Origin: Pseudomonas proteolytica
GTDB taxonomy: Bacteria; Pseudomonadota; Gammaproteobacteria; Pseudomonadales; Pseudomonadaceae
Assembly: GCF_007858275.1 (NCBI RefSeq)
Contig: NZ_VFEV01000003.1
Coordinates: 124,001 to 188,000, forward strand
DNA length: 64,000 bases
Direction: 5' to 3'
This document shows, one piece after another, positions 28,935-37,398 of the stretch. The notes beneath the pieces were generated by a model. That model ran no database searches. It was not told where the DNA came from and saw only the letters and a list, made by a program, of their open reading frames with translations. A program made the position numbers and the translations under genes. Positions within the stretch are counted from its first letter, which is position 1. The number at the start of each line of letters is the position of its first letter.

Positions 28935-29198
28935 TCAGGCCCCGGAGTTCTGCTTGAACTGCACCAGGGCCGGGAACAACTGCTTATCAATCGCCTGGCG
29001 CACCGCCGGCAGAATCGTCGCGCTGCCGGTGTACATCTGCTCAACCATGCCCTTGAGCGCCTTGGCCCGCGCTTCACTCAAGCCGCGTACCGCGCATTCA
29101 CAGGCCTGCTCGGCGGTGGCGCCGTTGGGCACCTCGAAACCCAGGGAGCGCAGTTGGCTCAACAGGTCATCCTGATCAATCAAATCCGCGTGCATCAT
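28935..29198 (-). CDS. conserved hypothetical protein next to gbdR
   Basis: This 87-residue acidic/helical protein is not recognised beyond being a pseudomonad conserved protein in the same place near gbdR. It starts MHADLIDQDDLL after one extra Met and contains a single pair of cysteines (EQACECAV). No signal peptide or membrane segment is seen. ATG 29198 is preferred because AGGA lies eight bases upstream; ATG 29207 has its AGG too close. It is convergent with gbdR across a REPIN. Confidence 0.65.
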   Translation of the reverse strand: MMHADLIDQDDLLSQLRSLGFEVPNGATAEQACECAVRGLSEARAKALKGMVEQMYTGSATILPAVRQAIDKQLFPALVQFKQNSGA

Positions 29199-29401
29199 GA
29201 TGTTCATCCTGGTTAGGGGAGCCTTTGATTCTGGTGGGCTGCCAGCGGGTCGGCAAGGGCTGAATGACGCAATGGCTGGAACGACTATGAGCAGGTCGTT
29301 TTCGGGCCAGTTACCGGGCAGCGTTGCGGGCACACTTAGGTTCAAGCAAGCGGTTTGACGGTTTGGTCACCCTCGGGACGCACGCTCACACAAAGCACTC
29401 T

Positions 29402-29437
29402 GCCTCGATCTTGTCACGGCTTGATCGGGGCTTTTTT
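29402..29437 (+). terminator. intrinsic terminator with no upstream gene on its strand
   Basis: GCCTCGATC (29402-29410) pairs with GATCGGGGC (29423-29431) in a nine-pair stem with one G-U, followed by six T (29432-29437). It is oriented rightward, but the nearest rightward gene ends 570 bases earlier. It may end a small RNA transcribed from 29200-29400. No gene is seen in 29199-29451. Confidence 0.65.
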
Positions 29438-29451
29438 ATGCCTGCTTTTTT

Positions 29452-29550
29452 GTAGGCGCGAGCTTGCTCGCGAAAAACTCAAGGACGCCGCGTCTAACCA
29501 GGCAGCGCGCGTTATCGTTGACGTTCTTCGCGAGCAAGCTCGCTCCTACA
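29452..29550. repeat. REPIN (GCGAGCTTGCTCGCGAA type)
   Basis: Inverted arms TGTAGGCGCGAGCTTGCTCG (one base changed) and complement lie just after cdhB in its direction of transcription. Confidence 0.87.
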
Positions 29551-29553
29551 CGG

Positions 29554-30027
29554 TTAGCGTTGGGGCAGGCCGATGACGCGTCCGAGCAGGGCAGGCCGGG
29601 GCAGGTCTGCTTGCTCGGCGCTGAGCATCGCCAACCGCTGCGCAACCGCCTCGCTGAACGGTGCCGAGCGTGGCCCGGCCAGGTCGACATGCAGCAGCAT
29701 CTGTTCATTGCCCGCCAGTTCCCGTGCTTCGCCGACCCGATGCAGGCTGTGATAGAGATGCAGGCGCTTGCTGTCATGGGCGATCAGTTGGGTGTGCACT
29801 TCAACATCGGCGCCCAGCTTCACTTCGTGCAGGTAATTGAGGTGCAGTTCCAGGGTGAACAGCGAATGGCCGCTGGCTTCGCGGTTGTCGCTGTCCAGGC
29901 CCAGGGTGTCCATCAACGCATCGGTGGCGTAGCTGAAAATCAGCAGGTAGAACGCATCGCGCAGATGGCCGTTGTAATCGACCCAGTCGGGGATGATTTT
30001 GGTGGTGTAGGTGGTCAACGTTGGCAT
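29554..30027 (-). CDS. cdhB: betainyl-CoA thioesterase CdhB
   Basis: This 157-residue hot-dog-fold thioesterase of the 4-hydroxybenzoyl-CoA type carries the active-site segment DWVDYNGHLRDAFY near residue 15 and ELHLNYLHEVKLG, which lines the dimer interface. In carnitine catabolism it hydrolyses betainyl-CoA to glycine betaine. It is the last gene of caiX-cdhC-cdhA-cdhB, separated from cdhA by a REPIN. Confidence 0.88.
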   Translation of the reverse strand: MPTLTTYTTKIIPDWVDYNGHLRDAFYLLIFSYATDALMDTLGLDSDNREASGHSLFTLELHLNYLHEVKLGADVEVHTQLIAHDSKRLHLYHSLHRVGEARELAGNEQMLLHVDLAGPRSAPFSEAVAQRLAMLSAEQADLPRPALLGRVIGLPQR

Positions 30028-30058
30028 GTCATGAATCCCAAGGTGTACGCAGTCAAAA

Positions 30059-30147
30059 TGTGGGAGCGGGCTTGCTCGCGAAAGCGGTGTGTCAGTTGGT
30101 GCATTCGGTGCTGATGCATCGCTTTCGCGAGCAAGCCCGCTCCCACA
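30059..30147. repeat. REPIN inside the carnitine operon, cdhA-cdhB
   Basis: Inverted arms of the GCGGGCTTGCTCGCGAA type lie between cdhA and cdhB, which are otherwise expected to be co-transcribed. Confidence 0.88.
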
Positions 30148-30150
30148 GGG

Positions 30151-31116
30151 TTATTCAGTGAAGCTCATGCCGTGTTTGGCCTTGGTGGTCTTCACCGCTT
30201 CCAGTACCGCCAGCAAACAATCATCACGATAGCGCTCCAGCGCTGAAATGCTATGGCTGCCCAACTGCTCGCGGGTGCCATCGACCACATCATCAATCAG
30301 TTTGTCCGTCAGTTCCGGTGCCGGCAGGTACGTCCACGGCAGTTGCAGTGCCGGGCCGAATTGCGCCATGAAATGCCGCATGCCGGCATCGCCGCCGGCC
30401 AGGGTGTAGGTCAGGAACGTGCCCATGAACGACCAGCGCAAACCGGCGCCAAAGCGGATCGCATCGTCGATCTCGCCGGTGGTCGCCACACCGTCGTTGA
30501 CCAGGTGCAGCGCCTCGCGCCACAGCGCTTCGAGCAAGCGGTCGGCGATAAATCCCGGGACTTCCTTGCGCACATGCAAGGGGCGCATGCCGAGGGACTC
30601 GTAGACTTTTATGGCCGCCTGGATCGCTTCGGGGGCGGTGTGTTTACCGCCCACCACTTCTACCAGCGGCAGCAGGTACACCGGGTTGAATGGGTGACCG
30701 ACCACGCAGCGCTGCGGGTGGGTGGCGCTCTCATAGAACTCACTGGGCAGCAGGCCCGAGGTGCTGGAGCCGATCAGCGCATCGGGCTTGGCCGCGGCAC
30801 TGATCTTACTGTGCAACTCCAGTTTCAGTTCCAGGCGTTCCGGGGCGCTTTCCTGGATGAAGTCGGCGTCTTGCACGCACTCCTCGATGGTCGCCACAAA
30901 CCGCAGGCGGTCCTGGCTGGCGCCCGGTGCCAGGCCCTGTTTTTCCAGGGCGCCCCAGGCATTGGCGACACGTTTGCGCAGGGCCGCTTCGGCGCCTGGC
31001 GCCGGGTCCCAGGCCACCACATCCAGGCCGTGGGCTAGGGCGCGAGATATCCAGCCGCTGCCGATGACACCGCTGCCCAGGGCGGCGAAGGTTTTGATCT
31101 CGGTGATAAAGCTCAT
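30151..31116 (-). CDS. cdhA: L-carnitine dehydrogenase CdhA
   Basis: This 321-residue enzyme resembles 3-hydroxyacyl-CoA dehydrogenases. It has an N-terminal NAD-binding motif ([18 protein letters not shown]), the motif [11 protein letters not shown] and a catalytic histidine region in [20 protein letters not shown]. It oxidises L-carnitine to 3-dehydrocarnitine with NAD. Gene order caiX-cdhC-cdhA-cdhB with divergent cdhR supports carnitine over other hydroxyacyl substrates. Confidence 0.92.
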   Translation of the reverse strand: MSFITEIKTFAALGSGVIGSGWISRALAHGLDVVAWDPAPGAEAALRKRVANAWGALEKQGLAPGASQDRLRFVATIEECVQDADFIQESAPERLELKLELHSKISAAAKPDALIGSSTSGLLPSEFYESATHPQRCVVGHPFNPVYLLPLVEVVGGKHTAPEAIQAAIKVYESLGMRPLHVRKEVPGFIADRLLEALWREALHLVNDGVATTGEIDDAIRFGAGLRWSFMGTFLTYTLAGGDAGMRHFMAQFGPALQLPWTYLPAPELTDKLIDDVVDGTREQLGSHSISALERYRDDCLLAVLEAVKTTKAKHGMSFTE

Positions 31117-31148
31117 TTGGGTAATTTCCAGTGCTAAAGAGGTTCATT

Positions 31149-31235
31149 GTGGGAGCTGGCTTGCCTGCGATAGCGGTGGGTCAGTGCCATATGTATCAAC
31201 TGATGCACCGCTATCGCAGGCAAGCCAGCTCCTAC
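31149..31235. repeat. REPIN (GCTGGCTTGCCTGCGAT type) between cdhC and cdhA
   Basis: The inverted arms belong to the GCTGGCTTGCCTGCGAT subtype, different from the next REPIN downstream in the same operon. Confidence 0.87.
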
Positions 31236-31262
31236 ATTTTTGAGCGGGTTGCGGCAGGGGGA

Positions 31263-32150
31263 TCAGCTGCGTTTGGTCAGGCCCATTTTTATGCGGCCTT
31301 CAGCCGGGGTCAGCACTCGTGCGCCCAGGCGGCTGAGGATTTCCCCAGCGCGCTCCACCAGTTGCCCATTGGTCGCCAGTACGCCCTTGTCCAACCACAG
31401 GTTGTCTTCCAGCCCGACCCGCACATTGCCGCCCAGCAGCACGGCTTGCGCCGCCATCGGCATCTGCATGCGCCCAATCCCGAAGCCGGCCCACACCGCA
31501 TCAGCCGGCAGGTTGTCGACCATGGCTTTCATGGTGGTGGTGTCGGCCGGGGCGCCCCAGGGGATGCCCAGGCACAGCTGGAACAACGGGTTATCGAGCA
31601 GGCCTTCCTTGATCATCTGCTTGGCGAACCACAGGTGGCCGGTATCGAAAATCTCCAGCTCGGCCTTCACCCCCAGTTCCTGGATGCGCTTGGCGCCCGC
31701 CCGCAGTTGGGCCGGGGTGGAGACGTAAATGGTGTCGCCATCGCCGAAGTTCAGGGTGCCGCAGTCCAGGGTGCAGATTTCCGGCAGCAGTTCTTCGACG
31801 TGGGCCAGGCGGGTCAACGGGCCGACCAGGTCGGTGTTGGGGCCGAACTCCATGGGGTTCTCGCCGCCACCGATTTCCAGGTCGCCGCCCATGCCGGCGG
31901 TGAGGTTGACGATGATGTCGATATCCGCCTCGCGGATGCGCTCCATCACTTCGCGGTACAGCGCCACGTCGCGGCTGAACTTGCCGGTCTGCGGGTCGCG
32001 CACATGGCAGTGCACCACGGTGGCGCCGGCTTTGGCAGCCTCCACCGCCGCAGCGGCGATTTGCTTGGGCGTGACCGGCACGTGTGGGCTTCTGGCGGTC
32101 GTGTCGCCAGCACCGGTGAGTGCGCAGGTGATGATGACGTCGTGGTTCAT
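31263..32150 (-). CDS. cdhC: 3-dehydrocarnitine cleavage enzyme CdhC (BKACE/DUF849 family)
   Basis: This 295-residue beta-keto acid cleavage enzyme has the zinc-ligand segment [15 protein letters not shown], the glutamate-bearing [11 protein letters not shown] and [10 protein letters not shown]. It condenses 3-dehydrocarnitine with acetyl-CoA, giving betainyl-CoA and acetoacetate. ATG 32150 fits the family start [17 protein letters not shown] with AAGGA upstream; a longer frame from 32327 overlaps caiX. It lies between caiX and cdhA. Confidence 0.93.
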   Translation of the reverse strand: MNHDVIITCALTGAGDTTARSPHVPVTPKQIAAAAVEAAKAGATVVHCHVRDPQTGKFSRDVALYREVMERIREADIDIIVNLTAGMGGDLEIGGGENPMEFGPNTDLVGPLTRLAHVEELLPEICTLDCGTLNFGDGDTIYVSTPAQLRAGAKRIQELGVKAELEIFDTGHLWFAKQMIKEGLLDNPLFQLCLGIPWGAPADTTTMKAMVDNLPADAVWAGFGIGRMQMPMAAQAVLLGGNVRVGLEDNLWLDKGVLATNGQLVERAGEILSRLGARVLTPAEGRIKMGLTKRS

Positions 32151-32224
32151 GGGGCGGGTTCCTTGCAGGCGTGAGGGTGCTGTTCGCGGCCGTTGATGGC
32201 CGCGAAACGGGGATTCAGGAGAAG

Positions 32225-33163
32225 TTACTTGCTGGTCAATTGCAGGTTGGCGGCCGCCGGCTTGCCATCGAAGGTCGTCACGCCTTCCAGCCAGCGCTGC
32301 TGGTCCTGGGGGTGATCCTTGAGCCACTGTTTGGCGGATTCCAAGGCATCCTTGTGCTCCAGCAGCGGCTGCATCATCCGGCTCTCGTCGGCGGCGGTGA
32401 AGGTCAGGTTGGTCAGCAACTTATGCACATTCGGGCACTGCTCGGCGTAGGTCGGCGTGGTGACGGTCCAGACCGTGGCCATGCCTTCGTTGGGGCCCAG
32501 GGCGTCCTCGCTGCCCGACAGATAGGTCATCTGCACATTGACGTTCATCGGGTGCGGCGCCCAGCCGAAGAACACCACCGCCTCCTTGCGGCGCACGGCG
32601 CGGTCCACGGCGGCGAGCATGCCGGCCTCGCTGGACTCCACCAGTTGGAACTTGCCCAGGCCGAACTGGTTCTTGGCGATCATCGCCTTGATCTGGGTGT
32701 TGGCCCCCGAGCCCGGCTCGATGCCGTAGATCTTGCCGCCCAGTTCTTTGTGGAACTTGGCGATGTCGGCGAAGGTTTTCAGGCCCTTGTCGGCCATGTA
32801 GCTCGGCACTGCGAGGGTGGCGCGGGCGTCCTTGAGGCTGGGCGTGTCGAGGACTTTCACTTGGCCGGCGTCGACGAACGGGGTGATGGTCTGGGTCATC
32901 AACGGGTTCCAGTAGCCGAGGAACAGGTCCAGGCGCTGGTCGCGAATGCCGGAGAAGATGATTTGCTGGGAAGCACTGGTTTGCTTGGTGGTGTAGCCGA
33001 GGCCGTCGAGCAGCACCTGGGTCATGGCGCTGGTGGCGATCACATCGGTCCAGTTCACTACACCCATGCGCACGTTTTTACAGGAGGCGGCATCGGCGGC
33101 CCACAGGCTGGTGCTCAGGACGGCGCTGAGCGCGAGCACGCAGCGGCTGATCAGTCGGTTCAT
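32225..33163 (-). CDS. caiX: carnitine-binding periplasmic protein CaiX
   Basis: This 312-residue exported binding protein has a signal peptide to about residue 23 (...SLWA-AD) and an OpuAC-type domain related to CbcX. Shared stretches include [29 protein letters not shown] and [10 protein letters not shown], which carry the aromatic box for quaternary ammonium. It should deliver carnitine to the CbcWV core, since no permease is encoded here. GAGGGA precedes the ATG. It is first in the cdh operon and divergent from cdhR. Confidence 0.93.
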   Translation of the reverse strand: MNRLISRCVLALSAVLSTSLWAADAASCKNVRMGVVNWTDVIATSAMTQVLLDGLGYTTKQTSASQQIIFSGIRDQRLDLFLGYWNPLMTQTITPFVDAGQVKVLDTPSLKDARATLAVPSYMADKGLKTFADIAKFHKELGGKIYGIEPGSGANTQIKAMIAKNQFGLGKFQLVESSEAGMLAAVDRAVRRKEAVVFFGWAPHPMNVNVQMTYLSGSEDALGPNEGMATVWTVTTPTYAEQCPNVHKLLTNLTFTAADESRMMQPLLEHKDALESAKQWLKDHPQDQQRWLEGVTTFDGKPAAANLQLTSK

Positions 33164-33356
33164 GATGGATCCCTCGGCAGGTCGTTATTGTGGGTTCCGG
33201 CGTCTTTGTGCACCGTGTCGCCAAGTTACCCACCTTGATGCCCGGTAAAACGCACGGCGGCGACCCGATCTTGCACTGTGGCGACCTGTGCCCTTGAATG
33301 GGCGTTGGAACTGACGTATCACAGTGACCACGCTACCCGTCCCACGAGTGCGCACC

Positions 33357-34292
33357 ATGTCCCAGGATTTCTACTTTCTGCTGATGCCGGGGTTTTCCGC
33401 CATCGGCTTTATCTCTGCCATTGAACCGCTGCGCGTGGCCAACCGTTTTCGCGGCGAGCTGTATCGCTGGCACGTATTGAGTGCGGATGGCGGCGCGGTG
33501 CTGGCGAGCAATGGCATGTCCGTCAACGCGGACGAGGGGCTGGCGCCACTGAAAAAGGGCGCGACTTTGCTGGTGGTCGCCGGCTTCGAACCGCTGGAGT
33601 TCGTCACGCCAGCCCTGGAGCACTGGCTGCGCCGCCTCGATCATGACGGTGTGCCCTTGGGCGCCATCGACACCGGCAGCTTCGTCCTGGCCCAGGCCGG
33701 CCTGCTCGATGGCTACCGTCTGACCCTGCACTGGGAAGCCATCGATGCCTTCAAGGAATCCTATCCCGCGCTGGCCGTGACCCAGGAACTGTTCGAAATC
33801 GACCGTCGGCGCATCACCTGCGCCGGTGGCACCGCCTCCATCGACTTGATGCTTGACCTGATCAGCCAGGCCCACGGCCCGGAACTGGCGATCCAGGTCT
33901 CCGAACAGTTTGTGCTGGGCCGCATCCGCCCGCGCAAAGACCACCAGCGCATGCAGATCGCCACTCGCTACGGGATCAACAACCAGAAGCTGGTGCAGGT
34001 GATCGGCGAGATGGAACAGCACACCGAACCGCCCCTGAGCACCCTGGCGCTGGCGCAGATGATCAAGGTCACACGGCGCCAACTGGAGCGCCTGTTTCGC
34101 CTGCACTTGAACGAAACACCGAGCACCTTCTACCTCGGCCTGCGCCTGGAAAAAGCCCGAAAACTGCTGCGCCAGAGCGGCATGAGCGTGCTGGAAGTGA
34201 GCATTGCCTGCGGGTTTGAGTCACCGTCGTACTTCACCCGAAGCTACCGGGCACGGTTTGCCAAGTGCCCGCGGGAGGATCGGCGGCGGTAG
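33357..34292 (+). CDS. cdhR: AraC-type carnitine regulator CdhR
   Basis: This 311-residue regulator has the same GATase1-like plus AraC layout as GbdR and clear similarity to it (FSAIGFISAIEPLRVANRF; TRRQLERLFRLHL; VLEVSIACGFESPSYFTRSY). CdhR activates caiX-cdhCAB in response to carnitine. ATG 33357 (MSQDFYFLLMPGF) matches GbdR-type beginnings; a GTG at 33324 would add 11 residues. It is divergent from caiX, so the 193-base gap should hold its operator. Confidence 0.92.
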   Translation: MSQDFYFLLMPGFSAIGFISAIEPLRVANRFRGELYRWHVLSADGGAVLASNGMSVNADEGLAPLKKGATLLVVAGFEPLEFVTPALEHWLRRLDHDGVPLGAIDTGSFVLAQAGLLDGYRLTLHWEAIDAFKESYPALAVTQELFEIDRRRITCAGGTASIDLMLDLISQAHGPELAIQVSEQFVLGRIRPRKDHQRMQIATRYGINNQKLVQVIGEMEQHTEPPLSTLALAQMIKVTRRQLERLFRLHLNETPSTFYLGLRLEKARKLLRQSGMSVLEVSIACGFESPSYFTRSYRARFAKCPREDRRR

Positions 34293-34311
34293 GGCATACG
34301 CCGACACAAAA

Positions 34312-34383
34312 TGTGGGAGCTGGCTTGCCTGCGATCGCTGTGGGTCAGCAACTTATCTGCCAACTGATACACCGCTATCGCAG
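34312..34383. repeat. left part of a REPIN broken by the 34384-35234 element
   Basis: A GCTGGCTTGCCTGCGAT-type arm, spacer and the beginning of the second arm (ACCGCTATCGCAG) are present. The second arm then stops at the inserted element, and its remainder (GCAGGCAAGCCAGCTCCCAC) appears at 35241-35260. Confidence 0.85.
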
Positions 34384-35234
34384 CATGAGTATCTACACAA
34401 CTCTCTGATACTTCTGGGCTCTGGGCTCTGGGTTTTGGGCTGATGTAGGGGGCATATCCATTGCTGCGGTAACGGCGGCCATGGGGTCCGCCCTTACGGC
34501 GGCTCACTTTTGAACAGCGCAAAAGTAAGCAAAACGCTCTTGCCCCACCACTCGGTGCCTCGCCTAGGCTCGGCATGCCCGCAGTCAGGCATTGCTCCGT
34601 GGGCCCGCCGCGATCGGCCATCCATGGCCGTGTCGCGGCTACCCCGGCATCCTGCCGGGGTGCCCACTGCGCAATACCTGCCTGCGGCCATCGTGGTTTA
34701 ACGGGGCGCCTAAGATCAAAAGCCAGATCAACAGCAACGCCAGAGCGCGAAGCTGCATTCCCCTGTGGGAGCGGCGGTGCGACGATTCGACTTGCTCGCG
34801 AATGCGGTGGGTCAGTGATGGATATATTGACTGATACACCGCATTCGCGAGCAAGCCCGCTCCCACAGGGGTACGCGCACGATTCGACGATCAGGTCGGC
34901 TGTCAGGCCGCCTCGCTTTGCTTGTGATTTTGATCTTAGCGCCCCGTTGAACCACGCTGGCCGTCATCCGATATTGATTTTGGGAGTAAACCGGCAGGAC
35001 GCCGGTTTAGCCGCGCTGGGCCATGGATGGCCCATCGCGGCGACTCCCAAAATCAATGTCGGATGACGGGCACACCGAGCCTAGGCGAGGTGCCGAGTGG
35101 TGGGGCAAGAGCGTTTTGCTTACTTTTGCGCTGTTCAAAAGTGAGCCGCCGTAAGGGCGGAACCCATACCCGCCGCGACCGCGGCAACGGATATGTACAC
35201 ATACCCAGAAGAGCGGGTCGTGTAGATACTCATG
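34384..35234. mobile_element. 851-bp non-coding MITE-like element with 15-bp terminal inverted repeats
   Basis: CATGAGTATCTACAC at 34384-34398 is exactly inverted at 35220-35234. Just outside are GCTATCGCAG (34374-34383) and GCTTTCGCAG (35235-35244), a 10-base near-perfect target duplication. Long subterminal arms (about 34452-34590 against 35060-35195) are inverted copies, holding AACGCTCTTGCCCCACCACT and its complement. A third inverted pair lies at 34690-34722 and 34921-34957. A REP pair sits in the centre. No transposase or credible gene is inside. It interrupts a REPIN between cdhR and the DUF3010 gene. Confidence 0.85.
34763..34868. repeat. REPIN in the centre of the MITE-like element, one arm altered
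   Basis: The right arm is a normal GCGGGCTTGCTCGCGAA-type REP. The left arm is split by CGGTGCGACGATTCGA between TGTGGGAGCGG and CTTGCTCGCGAA. A related GCACGATTCGACGAT follows the right arm. Confidence 0.8.
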
Positions 35235-35279
35235 GCTTTCGCAGGCAAGCCAGCTCCCACATTGGACGTATGGGGTGGC

Positions 35280-35687
35280 TTATTTTTTTACCAACGCCGA
35301 GCACGCGGTTTTAAAGGCTTCATGCTGATATTTGTTCAGCGTCGCCGGCAGCTCGAAGCTGTGCTTCTTGTACTGCGCATTGATGGTCTGCGGCGACAGC
35401 AGGGTCACTTCAACGCCGTCCAGCAGTTGCAACACGCCTTCGATCTTGAACGTGGTCGGGCCGCCGGCGAATTCGCCTTTCTTGCTGCGCTTCTTGATCG
35501 CGATGCGGGTGATGCCGTTATCGCGCACAAACGCGGCCACTTGGCTGGCGAAGGCTTTGACGTTGGCAGCCTCGTCATCGTCCTCAAGGGCGATTTTCTT
35601 GGTGGCCATGGTGACGTGGGTCAGGTCCGGGGCGGCAACGGCGATGATGGCTTCGCTGCCTTTGATTTCGATGCCGCACAGAGTCAT
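35280..35687 (-). CDS. DUF3010 family protein
   Basis: This 135-residue protein matches the DUF3010 family: MTLCGIEIKGSEAIIAVAAP at the start and RIAIKKRSKKGEFAGGPTTF in the middle. The N-terminus resembles the first strands of an RNase H-like fold, which is only a structural impression. No signal peptide is seen. It is probably a single gene; function unknown. Confidence 0.82.
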   Translation of the reverse strand: MTLCGIEIKGSEAIIAVAAPDLTHVTMATKKIALEDDDEAANVKAFASQVAAFVRDNGITRIAIKKRSKKGEFAGGPTTFKIEGVLQLLDGVEVTLLSPQTINAQYKKHSFELPATLNKYQHEAFKTACSALVKK

Positions 35688-35729
35688 GGGTAGCCTTGGT
35701 TCAGAGGAAAGGATGCGCGCGATTGTCGC

Positions 35730-36131
35730 TTATTCCTGGCCAATCGACTCCAAAAACTCCGACCGCTCATCACTCATCCGCGCCAGGCAGTCATTCTGCG
35801 CAATGGCGTAGGCCTTGGTGCCGGTCACTGCCGGGAAGGTGTCCACCGCGCAATCGGCATCCCGCAGTTTTTCCCACTTCTGCTGGGCATCCTTCAGACG
35901 AGCGGTAATGTCCGCCAGTTTGGTCTTGTCGCTGCCGTAGGTAGAACCCATGCGTTCCAGCAGGCCTTGATAGTTGTCTTTCAACAACTGCTCGGCGGTG
36001 GTTTTGTTGTAGGAGGCGCATTCCAGGGTCTGTTTGTCGTTTTCGATGCCATCACACGGGGTGCTGTCGGTGTCTTCGGCCGCGTGGACGCCAGTGGCGA
36101 GGAGTGCCAAAGCCAGGAAAATCGGTTTCAT
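35730..36131 (-). CDS. LprI-type (DUF1311) exported protein, lysozyme-inhibitor-like
   Basis: This 133-residue protein has a signal peptide (residues 1-17, ...ATGVHA-AE) and the DUF1311/LprI pattern: paired cysteines (PCDGIEND, LECASYN, DADCAVD, NDCLARM) and the helical repeat typical of the family. LprI of Mycobacterium inhibits lysozyme, but most bacterial members are uncharacterised. It points away from the dipeptidase gene, so the 220-base gap should hold both promoters. Confidence 0.8.
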   Translation of the reverse strand: MKPIFLALALLATGVHAAEDTDSTPCDGIENDKQTLECASYNKTTAEQLLKDNYQGLLERMGSTYGSDKTKLADITARLKDAQQKWEKLRDADCAVDTFPAVTGTKAYAIAQNDCLARMSDERSEFLESIGQE

Positions 36132-36351
36132 TGCGCCTTCTCATATCGGTGGATGGGTCGAATTCTGGCTCAAGCGTAGGCCAAAGAACAGATGCACGAC
36201 AGACACGTCCGTGCACCCTTTGTCGTGGATTGACGCTTTCGGCAATTCCCCTGTCGTTTTTGCACCCGGCTCGCTCAGTCCCTGGGCATATGCTGGCCCC
36301 AAAGCGCCGGCAGACGATTCGGCGCATGAATCGCCAATAAGGGGACGCCTG

Positions 36352-37329
36352 ATGAGCCCAGCCGAACTGCACGCCGACAGCATCGTTATCGACGGGCTGA
36401 TCATTGCCAAGTGGAACCGCGACCTGTTCGAGGACATGCGCAAGGGTGGCCTGACGGCCGCCAACTGCACGGTGTCGGTGTGGGAAGGCTTCCAGGCCAC
36501 GATCAATAACATCGTGGCCAGCCAGACCCTGATCCGCGAGAACAGCGACCTGGTGATCCCGGTGAAAACCACCGCCGATATCCGCCGCGCCAAGGAGCAG
36601 GGCAAGACCGGCATCATCTTCGGCTTCCAGAATGCCCACGCGTTTGAAGACCAACTCGGCTACGTCGAGATCTTCAAGCAGCTCGGCGTCGGCGTGGTGC
36701 AGATGTGCTACAACACCCAGAACCTGGTGGGCACCGGCTGCTATGAGCGCGACGGCGGCCTGTCGGGCTTCGGGCGCGAAATCGTCGCTGAGATGAACCG
36801 CGTCGGTGTCATGTGCGACCTGTCCCATGTCGGCTCCAAGACCAGTGAAGAAGTCATCCTCGAATCGAAAAAACCAGTGTGCTACTCCCACTGCCTGCCG
36901 TCCGGCCTGAAAGAGCACCCGCGCAACAAGTCCGATGAAGAACTCAAGTTCATTGCCGACCACGGTGGTTTTGTCGGTGTGACCATGTTTGCGCCATTCC
37001 TGGCCAAGGGCATCGATTCGACCATCGACGACTACGCCGAAGCCATCGAATACACCATGAACATTGTCGGCGAAGACGCCATCGGCATCGGTACCGACTT
37101 CACCCAGGGCCATGGCCAGGATTTCTTCGAAATGCTGACCCATGACAAGGGCTACGCCCGCCGCCTGACCAGCTTCGGCAAGATCATCAACCCGCTGGGC
37201 ATCCGCACCGTGGGCGAGTTCCCCAACCTGACCGAGACCCTGCTCAAGCGCGGCCACAGCGAGCGCGTAGTACGCAAGATCATGGGCGAGAACTGGGTCA
37301 ACGTGTTGAAAGACGTCTGGGGCGAATAA
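36352..37329 (+). CDS. membrane-dipeptidase (M19) family protein of the dimethylglycine cluster
   Basis: This 325-residue amidohydrolase-fold protein of the renal dipeptidase family keeps DLSH (His159), YSH (His180), HPRNKSDE (Arg191) and GIGTDF. The usual HxD metal motif near the start is replaced: the family DGHND becomes DGLII (residues 14-18). The bridging glutamate is replaced by Gln93 (GFQNAHA). It may bind one metal or have another role. ATG 36352 follows AAGGGGA. It precedes the DUF5943 gene and dgcA, a context conserved in pseudomonads. Confidence 0.88.
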   Translation: MSPAELHADSIVIDGLIIAKWNRDLFEDMRKGGLTAANCTVSVWEGFQATINNIVASQTLIRENSDLVIPVKTTADIRRAKEQGKTGIIFGFQNAHAFEDQLGYVEIFKQLGVGVVQMCYNTQNLVGTGCYERDGGLSGFGREIVAEMNRVGVMCDLSHVGSKTSEEVILESKKPVCYSHCLPSGLKEHPRNKSDEELKFIADHGGFVGVTMFAPFLAKGIDSTIDDYAEAIEYTMNIVGEDAIGIGTDFTQGHGQDFFEMLTHDKGYARRLTSFGKIINPLGIRTVGEFPNLTETLLKRGHSERVVRKIMGENWVNVLKDVWGE

Positions 37330-37345
37330 GCCACCGTTTTTTCTC

Positions 37346-37366
37346 CCCCGGCCATTCGTGCCGGGG
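37346..37366 (+). terminator. intercistronic hairpin after the dipeptidase gene
   Basis: CCCCGGC (37346-37352) pairs with GCCGGGG (37360-37366) 17 bases after the stop. There is no T run, so it is more likely an RNA-processing or stabilising hairpin than a full terminator. Confidence 0.45.
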
Positions 37367-37398
37367 CATTACCAAGAATTTTCTGGAGTTAAGTTTCC

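Noticed and set aside
34575..35066. 163-residue open frame inside the MITE-like element
   Set aside because: It runs through inverted repeats and REP arms, has no ribosome site and no recognisable domain.
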